Of a stretch of DNA of 64,000 nucleotides, positions 27,153 to 35,637 are shown piece after piece (the stretch's first letter is position 1; every line of letters begins with the position of its first letter). The position numbers were made by a program, and so were the translations under genes. A model generated the notes under the pieces. It ran no database searches. It worked only from the letters and a program-made list of their open reading frames with translations, and had not been told where the DNA came from. The DNA is from Nitrosarchaeum koreense MY1 (GTDB lineage: Archaea > Thermoproteota > Nitrososphaeria > Nitrososphaerales > Nitrosopumilaceae): the NCBI RefSeq assembly GCF_000220175.1, contig NZ_AFPU01000001.1, positions 841,512 through 905,511 on the forward strand, written 5' to 3'.

Positions 27153-28223
27153 ATGGGAATGAGCGTACTGGATATTGTCAGAAAATCCCATTATGGATAT
27201 TACTTTATTATCATAGCTGCGGCATTAGCCGCGTTAGTTCATGTACTTAGTAAACCAATGCTAGGAATTGGAACCAGTCAAGTTGAGATTAATCCCATTG
27301 TTATGGCATTTTTAGTATATTTTATCTGTGGAATATTCTTTACACCACTTGTAAAAAAATCACCGAAAATTTCCAAAGTAAGCAGAAGAGATATCACGTT
27401 TATGTTGTTGATTGGGATCACAGAAGGAGCAGGATTAATTACTTATTTTTATGGAATAAGTACTTCTACTGCAGTAAACGCATCTATATTCAGCAATAGT
27501 GAGATCATTTTTGCGCTAGTTATTGCAATGTTAGTATTCAAAGAGAGGCTACACATCAAAGAATGCATACCTTTTTCAATGATCATCATAGGAATGATGA
27601 TAATTCCAATAGGAAATGATCTTTATCAAAATGATTTTAGTTTTAGTTTAGTAACAGGAGATTTATTAATAATATTTTCAGGATTATTATACGCCATAGA
27701 CATAACTTTGTGTAAATATCTAAGTGAGCGATTCGATGTTAAAAAAACAGTACAGATGGTCTCATTTACATGTGCCGCAATTACAATCTCAATTATTGCA
27801 CTATTTCAGATTCCAATGGATATTGAATTGGCACAAGTTCCAAACATTTTGATAATGTCAATAGCAGGTACAGGAATGTCTACATTGTTTTTCTTGATGG
27901 GTTTAAAGCTAATAGGAGCAGTAAGAACAATATTGTTATATTCAACAACATCGGTATTTGGAATTATTTTTTCAGGGTTAATTCTTGCAGAAGTAGTTAC
28001 GTACACAGATATCATATCAGTAGTTCTAGTATTATCAGGAATATTTTTACTTAGAAATAGACTTGCAGAGACAGAATCTATTGGTCCAAAACATAAAACT
28101 AGTACTCATGCAAACCATGTGTCGTTTACAAAGAAGAGAAAAACATCTAGCGTTTCTAAATGGATTCACAATAAAGTTGCTGAAAAGGTCAGTCAAGTAT
28201 TTCCAAATTCAGGCATAGGTTAA
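27153..28223 (+). CDS. EamA-family (DMT) transporter
   Basis: This 356-aa protein has ten transmembrane helices arranged as two EamA repeats ('ITEGAGLITYFYGISTSTAV' and 'GTGMSTLFFLMGLKLIGAVR'), each with the 'S...A.....P' style kink of drug/metabolite exporters. An extra C-terminal basic tail of about 40 residues faces the cytoplasm. The substrate is unknown; exporters of amino acids, nucleosides or sugars share this fold. It is a monocistronic gene. Confidence 0.83.
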   Translation: MGMSVLDIVRKSHYGYYFIIIAAALAALVHVLSKPMLGIGTSQVEINPIVMAFLVYFICGIFFTPLVKKSPKISKVSRRDITFMLLIGITEGAGLITYFYGISTSTAVNASIFSNSEIIFALVIAMLVFKERLHIKECIPFSMIIIGMMIIPIGNDLYQNDFSFSLVTGDLLIIFSGLLYAIDITLCKYLSERFDVKKTVQMVSFTCAAITISIIALFQIPMDIELAQVPNILIMSIAGTGMSTLFFLMGLKLIGAVRTILLYSTTSVFGIIFSGLILAEVVTYTDIISVVLVLSGIFLLRNRLAETESIGPKHKTSTHANHVSFTKKRKTSSVSKWIHNKVAEKVSQVFPNSGIG

Positions 28224-28390
28224 TCCTAAAAAATACCATCATTACCACATAATGAAATTAGGCTCAAAAAATAATTTTATAAAATCAGTTTCAATGCATT
28301 ATAAAAAATACATATCATGTTCATTTTACTTTAAGATAAAACAGGCATGAATGATTCAGAAAATAATTCAAATGTAGTGAAGTGTATGTA

Positions 28391-28422
28391 TGTGTACACA
28401 ATTACGCGATCAGAGTTATAAG
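28391..28422 (+). promoter_or_regulatory. Palindromic operator candidate and TATA box before a TrmB-like gene
   Basis: TGTGTACACA at 28391-28400 is a perfect ten-base palindrome. TTATAA at 28416-28421 lies about 26 bases before the ATG at 28445. A palindrome just upstream of the TATA box would suit autoregulation or activation by the TrmB protein. Confidence 0.45.
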
Positions 28423-28444
28423 CAAAAAATAATCATTTCCAATA

Positions 28445-29287
28445 ATGGAAACAGCCACGAGCATGTTACAATTAGGTAATTTCCCCGTAGATAAAGCCAA
28501 TTATGAAGAAATAAAAGAATATTTTAGCACATTTGGATTGACCCCAAATCAAGTAAAGGTGTTTTTTTACCTTGGAAAGGTAGGTCAACGATCAGCATCA
28601 GACATTGCCAAGGCTGCAGACATTCCAAGAAGCGAAACATATCATTTGTTAACTGCATTACAAAACAAAGGAATAGTTTCTGCAACGTTTGAGCATCCAA
28701 TTAAATTCTCAGCATTGCCAATACAAGAAGCAATTCATGTTTTGGTAAGTACAGAAACTGAGCGTTTAAAAAAATTAAAAAAATCAGGTCCAATTTTAGA
28801 AAAATTATGGGAAAAAATTCCAGGATTCTCAGCAGACCCAAATGAAGAACCCGAAGAGAAATTCCAAGTACTTCAAGGTGGTAATCAAGTAAACAGTAAG
28901 ATATTTGATATGATATTAAATGCAAAAAATGAATGCAGAATACTCGGTTCAGAAAAAGACATGATAAAATTTTATCACGCAAATTTCTTAGAAGCATTAA
29001 AAGAGCGCAATATTGATTATAAAATACTATCACCTGTTTCAAAAAAATCTCAATATATTTTCAAAAATATGGATAAAACAAAAATTAAAGAATTATGCTC
29101 AACTGTAAAAGATAATTTGTGCTTTCTGATCAAAGATGATGATGAAGTATTATTTTTTATTAAAAATTCAACAGGAAGTAACAGAGAGATGAGAGCGATT
29201 TGTACCAATTCAGAGACAATAATTTATTCAAAATCTTTATTGTTTAACAATTATTGGTCAAACGAAAGCATAGGAGATTCAAATTGA
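28445..29287 (+). CDS. TrmB-family transcriptional regulator
   Basis: This 280-aa protein has 'FGLTPNQVKVFFYLGKVGQR' and 'IAKAADIPRSETYHLLTALQ' as a winged-helix DNA-binding domain, then a coiled coil and a regulatory domain with few conserved residues. It is similar in layout to the gene at 23184. The ATG follows a TATA box by about 26 bases, so a leaderless transcript is likely. Its 3' end overlaps a tiny Cys-rich ORF. Confidence 0.83.
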   Translation: METATSMLQLGNFPVDKANYEEIKEYFSTFGLTPNQVKVFFYLGKVGQRSASDIAKAADIPRSETYHLLTALQNKGIVSATFEHPIKFSALPIQEAIHVLVSTETERLKKLKKSGPILEKLWEKIPGFSADPNEEPEEKFQVLQGGNQVNSKIFDMILNAKNECRILGSEKDMIKFYHANFLEALKERNIDYKILSPVSKKSQYIFKNMDKTKIKELCSTVKDNLCFLIKDDDEVLFFIKNSTGSNREMRAICTNSETIIYSKSLLFNNYWSNESIGDSN

Positions 29288-29388
29288 GTAGATGTAGTTG
29301 TGGATATTGTACAGATGACAAAGACAGCTTTGCACTACACTTAGTTAATGGATGGTATGATCTTAGAAAAGACCATTCATTAAACTGA
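29284..29388 (+). CDS. Tiny Cys-rich protein (34 aa)
   Basis: A TTG overlapping the TrmB stop codon opens a 34-codon frame: MSRCSCGYCTDDKDSFALHL and on to a TGA at 29386. The 'CSCGYC' cluster resembles one half of a zinc site. The four-base overlap with the regulator suggests coupled translation. No homology is claimed; the composition and overlap support it but do not prove it. Confidence 0.42.
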   Translation: MSRCSCGYCTDDKDSFALHLVNGWYDLRKDHSLN

Positions 29389-29399
29389 TAAAAATAGTT

Positions 29400-29801
29400 C
29401 TAAACCAAAGACTCGTCACTTACTTCAATGGGTTTTCTTCCCATAAATCCCGAATCTTTTTCATGCCAAAATTTTATTTCAGTTTCACCGTATTTCCAAC
29501 AGAGCCAAACTTCTTGGTCAAATCTCTTAGATGGGAAATCAAGTAACCCTTGCTCTACACTTTTAACCACAACCCCAGTATTTTCAAGCATTTCTAGCGC
29601 TTCATAAAATGCAGTAATTGCAGAATTGAGTTTTTGTTTAAGTAAGACATAGACTTCAAATGAGTCAGTAGTAGCTATACTTGTTTGGATTTCATGTTCT
29701 AATTTAGAAATCTCGTTCTTTTTTGCTAGTGTAAACTCAAATTTCTTGATGACATCTGGCAGGACCTGATTTGCTTCATTTATGGTAAAATATGAAAACA
29801 T
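29400..29801 (-). CDS. DUF2203 family protein
   Basis: This 133-aa protein begins 'YFTINEANQVLPDVIKKFEF', a helical middle follows, and it ends with 'VWLCWKYGETEIKFWHEKDS' and 'GFMGRKPI'. This is the DUF2203 pattern (division/cell-cycle-associated in some annotations, but the function is not known). Full length for the family. Confidence 0.83.
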   Translation of the reverse strand: MFSYFTINEANQVLPDVIKKFEFTLAKKNEISKLEHEIQTSIATTDSFEVYVLLKQKLNSAITAFYEALEMLENTGVVVKSVEQGLLDFPSKRFDQEVWLCWKYGETEIKFWHEKDSGFMGRKPIEVSDESLV

Positions 29802-29872
29802 GTTGTAACCACTTTGTACTTGATTAAATATCTTAGGTGCAAATTTATTATCATTAGTTTTGATGAAATATT

Positions 29873-30151
29873 ATGAATGAAGAAGAAATTGAAGGGTTAA
29901 TTACTCAAACAATCAACGGGGCAGCGTTAACAATTCCTGCATATCTAGAAGACATAAAACAAAATCAGGAATCACTTAAAGTAGAAAACCCACAAGAATT
30001 TGTTTATGGAATGATTATGGGTATGGCACTTGGAATGACGGGAGCATTATTAAGCACACAAACAGAAATGCCTTCAGCTGAAGAACAAATGAAAGTAAGA
30101 GACATCATATACAAATACATCCCAGAGATAAGAGAAAAGATCTTTAGTTGA
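29873..30151 (+). CDS. Conserved small protein (92 aa)
   Basis: A 92-aa protein with an amphipathic 'VYGMIMGMALGMTGALLST' segment in the middle (Gly/Met-rich) and charged ends. I do not recognise the family. The hydrophobic stretch could be a membrane hairpin or a buried helix. The next gene overlaps its stop (TTGA), so the two are translationally coupled. Confidence 0.62.
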   Translation: MNEEEIEGLITQTINGAALTIPAYLEDIKQNQESLKVENPQEFVYGMIMGMALGMTGALLSTQTEMPSAEEQMKVRDIIYKYIPEIREKIFS

Positions 30152-30552
30152 TAAAATTTACCAAAGATGAAGAAGTATTTCTTCAATCGATAGAAGAAGC
30201 GAGAATTGCAACATCTCATTCAGATATCCCACATGTAAAGCCAGTATCATATATTTTTCATAATGGATTTATTTTCATTGCAACAGATTATCAAACTAGG
30301 ACATTTAAAAATTTGAAGATAAATCCAAAAACAAGTGTAACAATCGATATTTATGAGTCAGGAAAGCACAAGGCAGTTTGCATTCAGGGCAGAGTGGAAA
30401 TACTAGAAAAAGGAAAAGAGTTTTTAGACACATACAAAAAATTTGAAGATAAATTCTCATGGGTCAGAAATGATCCATGGAAAGAAAATGAAGCACCGTT
30501 TCTTAAAATTATTTCTACAAACAAAACAAGTTGGGGAATAAATAAGAAATAA
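30148..30552 (+). CDS. Pyridoxamine 5'-phosphate oxidase-like flavin-binding protein
   Basis: This 134-aa protein of the PNPOx/FMN-binding split-barrel family has 'ARIATSHSDIPHVKPVSYIF', 'GFIFIATDYQTRTFKNLKIN', 'KTSVTIDIYESGKHKAVCIQ' and 'GRVEILEKG'. It may use FMN or F420. The start is TTG overlapping the previous gene. True PNPOx activity is unlikely because the protein is short; F420-dependent reductase or haem utilisation relatives share the fold. Confidence 0.8.
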   Translation: MIKFTKDEEVFLQSIEEARIATSHSDIPHVKPVSYIFHNGFIFIATDYQTRTFKNLKINPKTSVTIDIYESGKHKAVCIQGRVEILEKGKEFLDTYKKFEDKFSWVRNDPWKENEAPFLKIISTNKTSWGINKK

Positions 30553-30568
30553 ACGGAAAAATTAAAGA

Positions 30569-30934
30569 TTAAGTTGCAATTTCAGGTTCTATTTGAGCCA
30601 AAAGACTTTGAACCGAAATGGGTTTTTGGTGTGTTGAACGAACGCCTAGTTCTTTGAGAAATTTAATCTGATATTTATCAAGTTCAAGAGCGCTTACTAC
30701 AACAACTTTTCTAATTTCAGAAGATTTTTTATCATTTAAATCCAGAAGAAAATCAATTCCACTATAATTAGGCATGCACATATCAAGCAAAATCAGATCA
30801 TAGTTATTTTTCAACACCATATTCAGGCCTTTTTTTCCATCAGTTGCACTTTCAAAATGATGATTTTTAGTCATAAGTATATCTGCAAATACCTCACTGA
30901 TTTCTGGAACATCTTCTATGTGTAATATTTTCAT
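30569..30934 (-). CDS. Stand-alone response regulator receiver domain
   Basis: A 121-aa receiver domain with acidic pocket 'HIEDVPE', phosphorylatable Asp in 'LILLDMCMPNYSG', the Ser switch 'VVSALEL' and Lys in 'HQKPIS'. No output domain is attached. No histidine kinase lies in the window, so it must be served from elsewhere, perhaps by phosphorelay. It converges with the gene at 30148. Confidence 0.88.
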   Translation of the reverse strand: MKILHIEDVPEISEVFADILMTKNHHFESATDGKKGLNMVLKNNYDLILLDMCMPNYSGIDFLLDLNDKKSSEIRKVVVVSALELDKYQIKFLKELGVRSTHQKPISVQSLLAQIEPEIAT

Positions 30935-31038
30935 AGTGTTCTATGCAGAGATATATTCATAAAAATTAGTTTGTGCATTTGCGCAAACTGAAATTTAATT
31001 TAATGTTGCAGATAAAGATTACGCACGAAAGATAACAG

Positions 31039-31269
31039 TCAAGTGTTTTCAGCTAATTTACGAATATGACTAGTATCTTTTTGATATGCCAAATCAAGAG
31101 CTCGTTGAATTTCATCCAGGCTTTTTTTTGTGGTTGTTTCATTTCCTTTAATTATTTTGCATTCCTGAATTATTGGCAGTCCACAGAAATTTCTATACTG
31201 AGCATATGAAACTACGCAGTGATAGATTTGTGGGTCGTCATTAAATTTATACTGAATCTTAAAAGGCAA
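31039..31269 (-). CDS. Hypothetical protein (76 aa)
   Basis: A 76-aa protein beginning 'MPFKIQYKFNDDPQIYHCVV' and ending in a charged helix. No family is recognised. It lies between two receiver-domain genes on the same strand, so a link with signalling is possible by position only. Confidence 0.55.
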   Translation of the reverse strand: MPFKIQYKFNDDPQIYHCVVSYAQYRNFCGLPIIQECKIIKGNETTTKKSLDEIQRALDLAYQKDTSHIRKLAENT

Positions 31270-31327
31270 TCAAAATTATGATAATTGATATTATTAATAA
31301 CTTTTGAGACAGGTAGTTAAAAGAATA

Positions 31328-31717
31328 TCAAGAGGGAATAGGATTCTTTATAGACTTTAAAAGACTCACTAGTTTTTCAACTGGATATGGTTTTTCTAAA
31401 ACCATGGTCGGTTTTAATTGCATAATTTTTTGAGTTATTGATTTATCACTATTTCCAGTCAATACTATTACAGAAGCATTTGAATCAATTTTTTTGATGT
31501 GTTCTAGACCATATAATCCATCATAATTAGGCATTGCAATATCCATCAATACAAAGTCAGGTTTTAATTTTGTATACAAATTAACTGCTTGTAATCCATC
31601 AGTGCCAGTTCCCATAATATTAAAATCTTCAAGAAGGAGATATTCAGAGAGTAATTCCAAGATATCTTCGTCGTCGTCAATTAGTATTACTGAGCCATTC
31701 ATACGATAATTTTTCAC
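31328..31717 (-). CDS. Stand-alone response regulator receiver domain
   Basis: This 129-aa protein (or 124 aa from an internal ATG) has the acidic triad 'ILIDDDEDI', phospho-acceptor Asp in 'FVLMDIAMPNYDG', Thr switch 'VIVLTGNS' and Lys 'LEKPYP'. It is a complete receiver with no output domain. It is the second of three such proteins within 2.7 kb. Confidence 0.88.
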   Translation of the reverse strand: MKNYRMNGSVILIDDDEDILELLSEYLLLEDFNIMGTGTDGLQAVNLYTKLKPDFVLMDIAMPNYDGLYGLEHIKKIDSNASVIVLTGNSDKSITQKIMQLKPTMVLEKPYPVEKLVSLLKSIKNPIPS

Positions 31718-31840
31718 ATATGCCCAATATTCTACCGTATGTTATTTTATTAAATAACATAAGATTTTCATAAGTTAAACATTGAAAAAGTTATTCCAAT
31801 AAGACATTACAAAACATACTAAAAATGGTAAATTAGATGA

Positions 31841-32056
31841 TTAATTACTAGAAGGAAAGTTATTTGCATTTTTATAGATATTTTTTGATATTACGTTACA
31901 GCGATTTCTAATTTGTTGAAAATACATCGTTGTTTCATCATCAAGAGATTTTTTAAATCGAAGTTCAAGCATTTGAGCAGATAGTCCTATAACAGTGACA
32001 TCATCAATAATCTTATTTAAAAAAACAGGTAATTTTGCGATCTTTGTCACAGTCAT
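31841..32056 (-). CDS. Hypothetical protein in signalling cluster (71 aa)
   Basis: The preferred start at 32056 gives a 71-aa helical protein ('TVTKIAKLPVFLNKIIDDV', 'LELRFKKSLDDETTMYFQQI'). No family is recognised; the frame is open to 32089. Helical and charged, it might dimerise. Position suggests, but does not show, involvement with the neighbouring receiver. Confidence 0.5.
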   Translation of the reverse strand: MTVTKIAKLPVFLNKIIDDVTVIGLSAQMLELRFKKSLDDETTMYFQQIRNRCNVISKNIYKNANNFPSSN

Positions 32057-32227
32057 CCTATTAATAATCAAAATAAGAGAATATAACAAATATTTGCCAA
32101 AATTGGAAATGATAGTATGAAGAAGGCTTTGATATCGTCAATATCATATCAAAATGAGTAAAAAATAGATTCATCAGTTAAAAAATATTCAACTAAGATT
32201 AATTAGTATGAATATCTTAATGTAATC

Positions 32228-32836
32228 ATGCCAGGATTAGATCATCTTATTTCAAAATCATTAAACAATATAATTAAAGAAAATTTAGGAGTAAAAACCA
32301 TCCAAAAGATCGAAAACAGATTATTTGAAAAATACGGGATTTCGTGGAATCAATCACTTGAAGAATTTGAAAAACTGGATTTTGTTTTAAAAGAATTATT
32401 TGGCAATATAGGTGCAAAAGGTCTAGAACAACGATTTTGTAATGCCATATTTGATACAAAATCAAAGAAAAACACAGAGAATTGGATTATAATTTGTGAT
32501 CCAGATATTAATTCTAGCATAATTCAAACATTTGGAGATTTAGAAAAAAAGAAAATTATAGAATCAGTAATGGAGTCACCAAAAATAATCTATGAGATAA
32601 TTAAAGACTGCGGGTTATCTCAGACATCAGGATATAGAAAAGTCAATGCATTAATTGATGAGGGATTTTTAATTTCAACCGAATTTGAAATTAAAGAAAA
32701 TAAGCGGATATACAAGTACTCAAGCATAATTAAGAATCTGAAAATAGACATAAGCTCAAACAAAATCAAAGTTAGTGTTTTACTAAATGAACCACAACAA
32801 GATCATTGTTCATTTTTACAAATTGTTACAAAGTAA
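32228..32836 (+). CDS. NitrOD5-like output-domain protein with winged helix (paralogue B)
   Basis: A 202-aa paralogue of the gene at 25595: 'IIKENLGVKTIQKIENRLFE' and 'FEKLDFVLKELFGNIGAKGL' in the N-terminal half, then winged helix 'DCGLSQTSGYRKVNALIDEG'. Both halves align without large gaps. It lies just before a receiver-domain gene on the same strand, so a receiver protein may act on it in trans. Confidence 0.72.
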   Translation: MPGLDHLISKSLNNIIKENLGVKTIQKIENRLFEKYGISWNQSLEEFEKLDFVLKELFGNIGAKGLEQRFCNAIFDTKSKKNTENWIIICDPDINSSIIQTFGDLEKKKIIESVMESPKIIYEIIKDCGLSQTSGYRKVNALIDEGFLISTEFEIKENKRIYKYSSIIKNLKIDISSNKIKVSVLLNEPQQDHCSFLQIVTK

Positions 32837-32922
32837 TACAGATCAACACAAATGCATTTGTTGTATAAATAGCGATCATCATAATTTTGAAGAGTTATTT
32901 ACTCTAAAAAATGTGAAAATAT

Positions 32923-33291
32923 GTGAAAAAATCCAAACGAGTAGTAATTGTTGATGACAATATTGACATTACAGAAGTTTTTGCAGATATTTTTGAGTTA
33001 ACAGGTAACAAAGTGGTAGGGATCGGTCACGATGGGAGAGATGCTTTAGAATTATTTCTGAAGCACAAACCGGACTTTATTTTCATTGATGTAATGATGC
33101 CTGTGATGAATGGAATAGAGGCCTTGAAAGCAATTAAAGAAAATGAGCCAAACGCCAAGGTAATAATGGTCACCGCGGATAATAGCACAAATACAATAAA
33201 GGAATTAGAAAAACTTAATGCAACGGCAATAATCTTCAAGCCGTTTAAAATTGAAGACATTATTAACATCATTGAAAAATTTGAAGATTAA
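32923..33291 (+). CDS. Stand-alone response regulator receiver domain
   Basis: This 122-aa receiver has 'VVIVDDNIDITEVF' at the acidic pocket, phospho-acceptor Asp in 'FIFIDVMMPVMNG', 'VIMVTADNST' with the Thr switch and 'IFKPFK' with the Lys. The start is GTG. It lies 86 bases after the NitrOD5-like gene. This is the third lone receiver of the cluster. Confidence 0.88.
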   Translation: MKKSKRVVIVDDNIDITEVFADIFELTGNKVVGIGHDGRDALELFLKHKPDFIFIDVMMPVMNGIEALKAIKENEPNAKVIMVTADNSTNTIKELEKLNATAIIFKPFKIEDIINIIEKFED

Positions 33292-33328
33292 AAAAGAAAT
33301 AAAAAGATGAATTAGTGTTTCACAAATT

Positions 33329-33607
33329 ATGTCAAATAAAATCAAATGCTCTCATATTTTAGTAACAAAACAGAGTGAAGCAATTGTAATACATGAACGT
33401 CTAAAAAAAGGCGAAAAATTTGGAAAACTAGCCAAAGAGCTATCCATTGATTCAGGTAGTGCAAAAAGAGACGGCAATTTAGGATATTTTACAAAAGGAA
33501 TGATGGTAAAACCATTCGAAGAGGCTGCATTCAAATTACAAATTGGAGAGATGTCTGAACCAATTAAATCAGAATTTGGATATCACATCATTAAAAGATT
33601 CGGATAA
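33329..33607 (+). CDS. Parvulin-type peptidyl-prolyl isomerase
   Basis: A 92-aa minimal parvulin: 'KIKCSHILVTKQSEA' at the start, 'GKLAKELSIDSGSAKRDGNL' and 'GYFTKGMMVKPFEEAAFKL', ending 'SEFGYHIIKRFG'. This covers the whole catalytic domain with the conserved His, as in single-domain thaumarchaeal parvulins. It has no signal peptide, so it is cytoplasmic. Confidence 0.9.
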   Translation: MSNKIKCSHILVTKQSEAIVIHERLKKGEKFGKLAKELSIDSGSAKRDGNLGYFTKGMMVKPFEEAAFKLQIGEMSEPIKSEFGYHIIKRFG

Positions 33608-33615
33608 AGAGCGAA

Positions 33616-33783
33616 TTATGTTTTAGTTTTTAATTTTTGAATCTTATCAAAATCATCAGTAATTTTTTCACTGATTTTTTTATAGTCTTGATGAATTTCT
33701 TTATGAAGTTTCTTTTCTTTTTTTAGCAGATCCTGCATTCGTTTTACTTTTAATGTACTTTTAGGCACTATCATTTCTAGCAT
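33616..33783 (-). CDS. Small basic coiled-coil protein (55 aa)
   Basis: The reverse strand from an ATG at 33783 reads MLEMIVPKSTLKVKRMQDLL and continues as a Lys/Glu-rich helix to a TAA at 33616. It lies between parvulin and the helicase and is convergent with parvulin. Heptad-like spacing of Leu/Ile suggests a coiled coil. It could be a real small gene; the evidence is composition only. Confidence 0.45.
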   Translation of the reverse strand: MLEMIVPKSTLKVKRMQDLLKKEKKLHKEIHQDYKKISEKITDDFDKIQKLKTKT

Positions 33784-33855
33784 GGAGAGATTTTAGAGAT
33801 ATAGAGCAATTTTCAATACCCAAATTATCAAAAATAAAGACATTAATTTTTAAAA

Positions 33856-35367
33856 CTACAAAAATGCGTCTAAACCTTTTTTATTAGATTCAATACCTTG
33901 ATTTTTTTCTAGCACCTTTGTCATTTTTTCACCCATTGATTTAGCAGAAGTCATTTTTCTTTTTCCAATCCAATAATATGTCTCATCGATTGTATCTTTT
34001 GCAATAAGTACAACTAGCTTACCAGTATCTTTTCTTCCAGTTCTACCTCGTCTTTGAATATATCTAATTGAGCTTGGTACATTATCATAAAAAATCACTT
34101 GATTAACTTCAGAAATATCTAGTCCTTCTTCACCTACACGTGTTGCAACTAAGACTCTAAAAAGTCCGTCACGAAAGTCTTGAACTGTTTGGATTTGTTT
34201 TTTTTGTTTTAAACCGGTCTCACCAGACTTTCCAATCAATATTCCAGCAGAGATGCCCATTTCAGTCAATTTGTTAAAAATTACATCTACTGAATCACGA
34301 TAGCTTGTAAATATCAAGGCTTTACCTGGAACTGATTCAATGATTTCTTTTAATTTTAAAATTTTAGAATGTTCTATTCCTTTTGATTGTGCATCATTTG
34401 CAAGATGTATTGCTCTTGTAAAATTAGGATCAATTTCAAATAGATCTTTCACACCAACACCTTTTTTTATTTTTGCACGCTCACAAAACTTCAAAAAAGA
34501 GGTAACACCGTGAGCTTCCAAAATATTTAATGCATAATGAATTCGAATTGCAGTGAATAGTGGTTTTGCAGATCGTCTGTTTTGGTTTAACACAAATTGC
34601 CTAATACGTAACAATGCAGATAATGATTTTTGATCTGCTAGTTTTATTCCATTTTTTCTAAGAATGTCATATCGTTCATCTAAAGCTAATTTGAGCAATG
34701 TCTGAATTGCCTTCATTTCAGGAGGAAGCTCAACATTTATCCATTCAGTGTTTGTCTCTTGAGTATAGGGTTTTACATCAGGACTGTCCTCGGTTCTTTC
34801 AGCAACACTTGAGATACGCAATCGGATTAACAATTCAGTTGCTTTGTCTTTTTCACTTGGAAGTGTTGCAGTCATTCCAAGAATTCTCAGATTAGAATTT
34901 GCAAATCTATCGGCAATTCCAGAATATGCATAATCACCAACAGTTCGATGAACTTCATCAAAAACCACTAAACTAAACTGATCTTGAGAAACTATTTGTC
35001 GATCTAAATCATTTTTTGCAATTTCAGGAGTTGCGCATATTACACTGTTGCCCCAAAGTTTTGTTCGTTTTTGGATTGGATCTTCACCAGTAATCAAAGC
35101 GATGTCATCAATGGCAAGATGCTGTTTTAGGAATTCATAATGTTGGTTAACTAAAACTCTAGTGGGGGCTAAAAACAAGACACCACCAATACCTTTTGAT
35201 AGATATTCCGCAATTACTTGTAACGCTATAGCTGTTTTTCCCAATCCAGTTGGTAGTACTACAATACAATTTTCTTGAATTGCCTGATTCGCAAGATTTA
35301 CTTGATAATCTCTTTTTTCAATAGAATTTTTTTGTACATATTTTCTGTTTAGATATTCCAATTTCAT
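33856..35367 (-). CDS. Hef-type superfamily 2 helicase (helicase domain only)
   Basis: This 503-aa protein carries the SF2 helicase core with Walker A 'LPTGLGKT' (39-46), the DEAH-like box 'VVFDEVHRTVGD', motif III 'MTATLPS' and motif VI 'YIQRRGRTGRKD', plus the helical insertion found in Hef/FANCM. Euryarchaeal Hef has an XPF nuclease at its C-terminus; here the protein ends after the helicase, as expected in this lineage. The last residues 'KKGLDAFL' look like a PCNA-interacting peptide with Lys in place of Gln. It likely processes stalled forks. Confidence 0.86.
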   Translation of the reverse strand: MKLEYLNRKYVQKNSIEKRDYQVNLANQAIQENCIVVLPTGLGKTAIALQVIAEYLSKGIGGVLFLAPTRVLVNQHYEFLKQHLAIDDIALITGEDPIQKRTKLWGNSVICATPEIAKNDLDRQIVSQDQFSLVVFDEVHRTVGDYAYSGIADRFANSNLRILGMTATLPSEKDKATELLIRLRISSVAERTEDSPDVKPYTQETNTEWINVELPPEMKAIQTLLKLALDERYDILRKNGIKLADQKSLSALLRIRQFVLNQNRRSAKPLFTAIRIHYALNILEAHGVTSFLKFCERAKIKKGVGVKDLFEIDPNFTRAIHLANDAQSKGIEHSKILKLKEIIESVPGKALIFTSYRDSVDVIFNKLTEMGISAGILIGKSGETGLKQKKQIQTVQDFRDGLFRVLVATRVGEEGLDISEVNQVIFYDNVPSSIRYIQRRGRTGRKDTGKLVVLIAKDTIDETYYWIGKRKMTSAKSMGEKMTKVLEKNQGIESNKKGLDAFL

Positions 35368-35637
35368 ATACTGAACTAAACTTGGGTTTTATCGATTTTA
35401 TGCTTTCGTGTAGTAAAGTATTAGCTAGTGTGTGCTTTTCTACTATCAAAGGAGACCACGTGCCTAAATCAGAATTATTTGGAAGTGTAAATCATCAAAA
35501 ATGAATTACAAGCCAATTTAGCATCAATGTGTGAGATTACCAAATCAATTCTTTTTGTTAATCGGTCAAATCTTCAAACCATGATGTCTTTTTGAAGTCA
35601 TATAACAAAAAAAAGTTAGAAAAAGAGATGCAAGAAA

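Noticed and set aside
28250-28350. 32-codon ORF before the TrmB-like gene
   Set aside because: No promoter spacing, no motif and biased toward Lys/Ser as expected by chance in AT-rich DNA.
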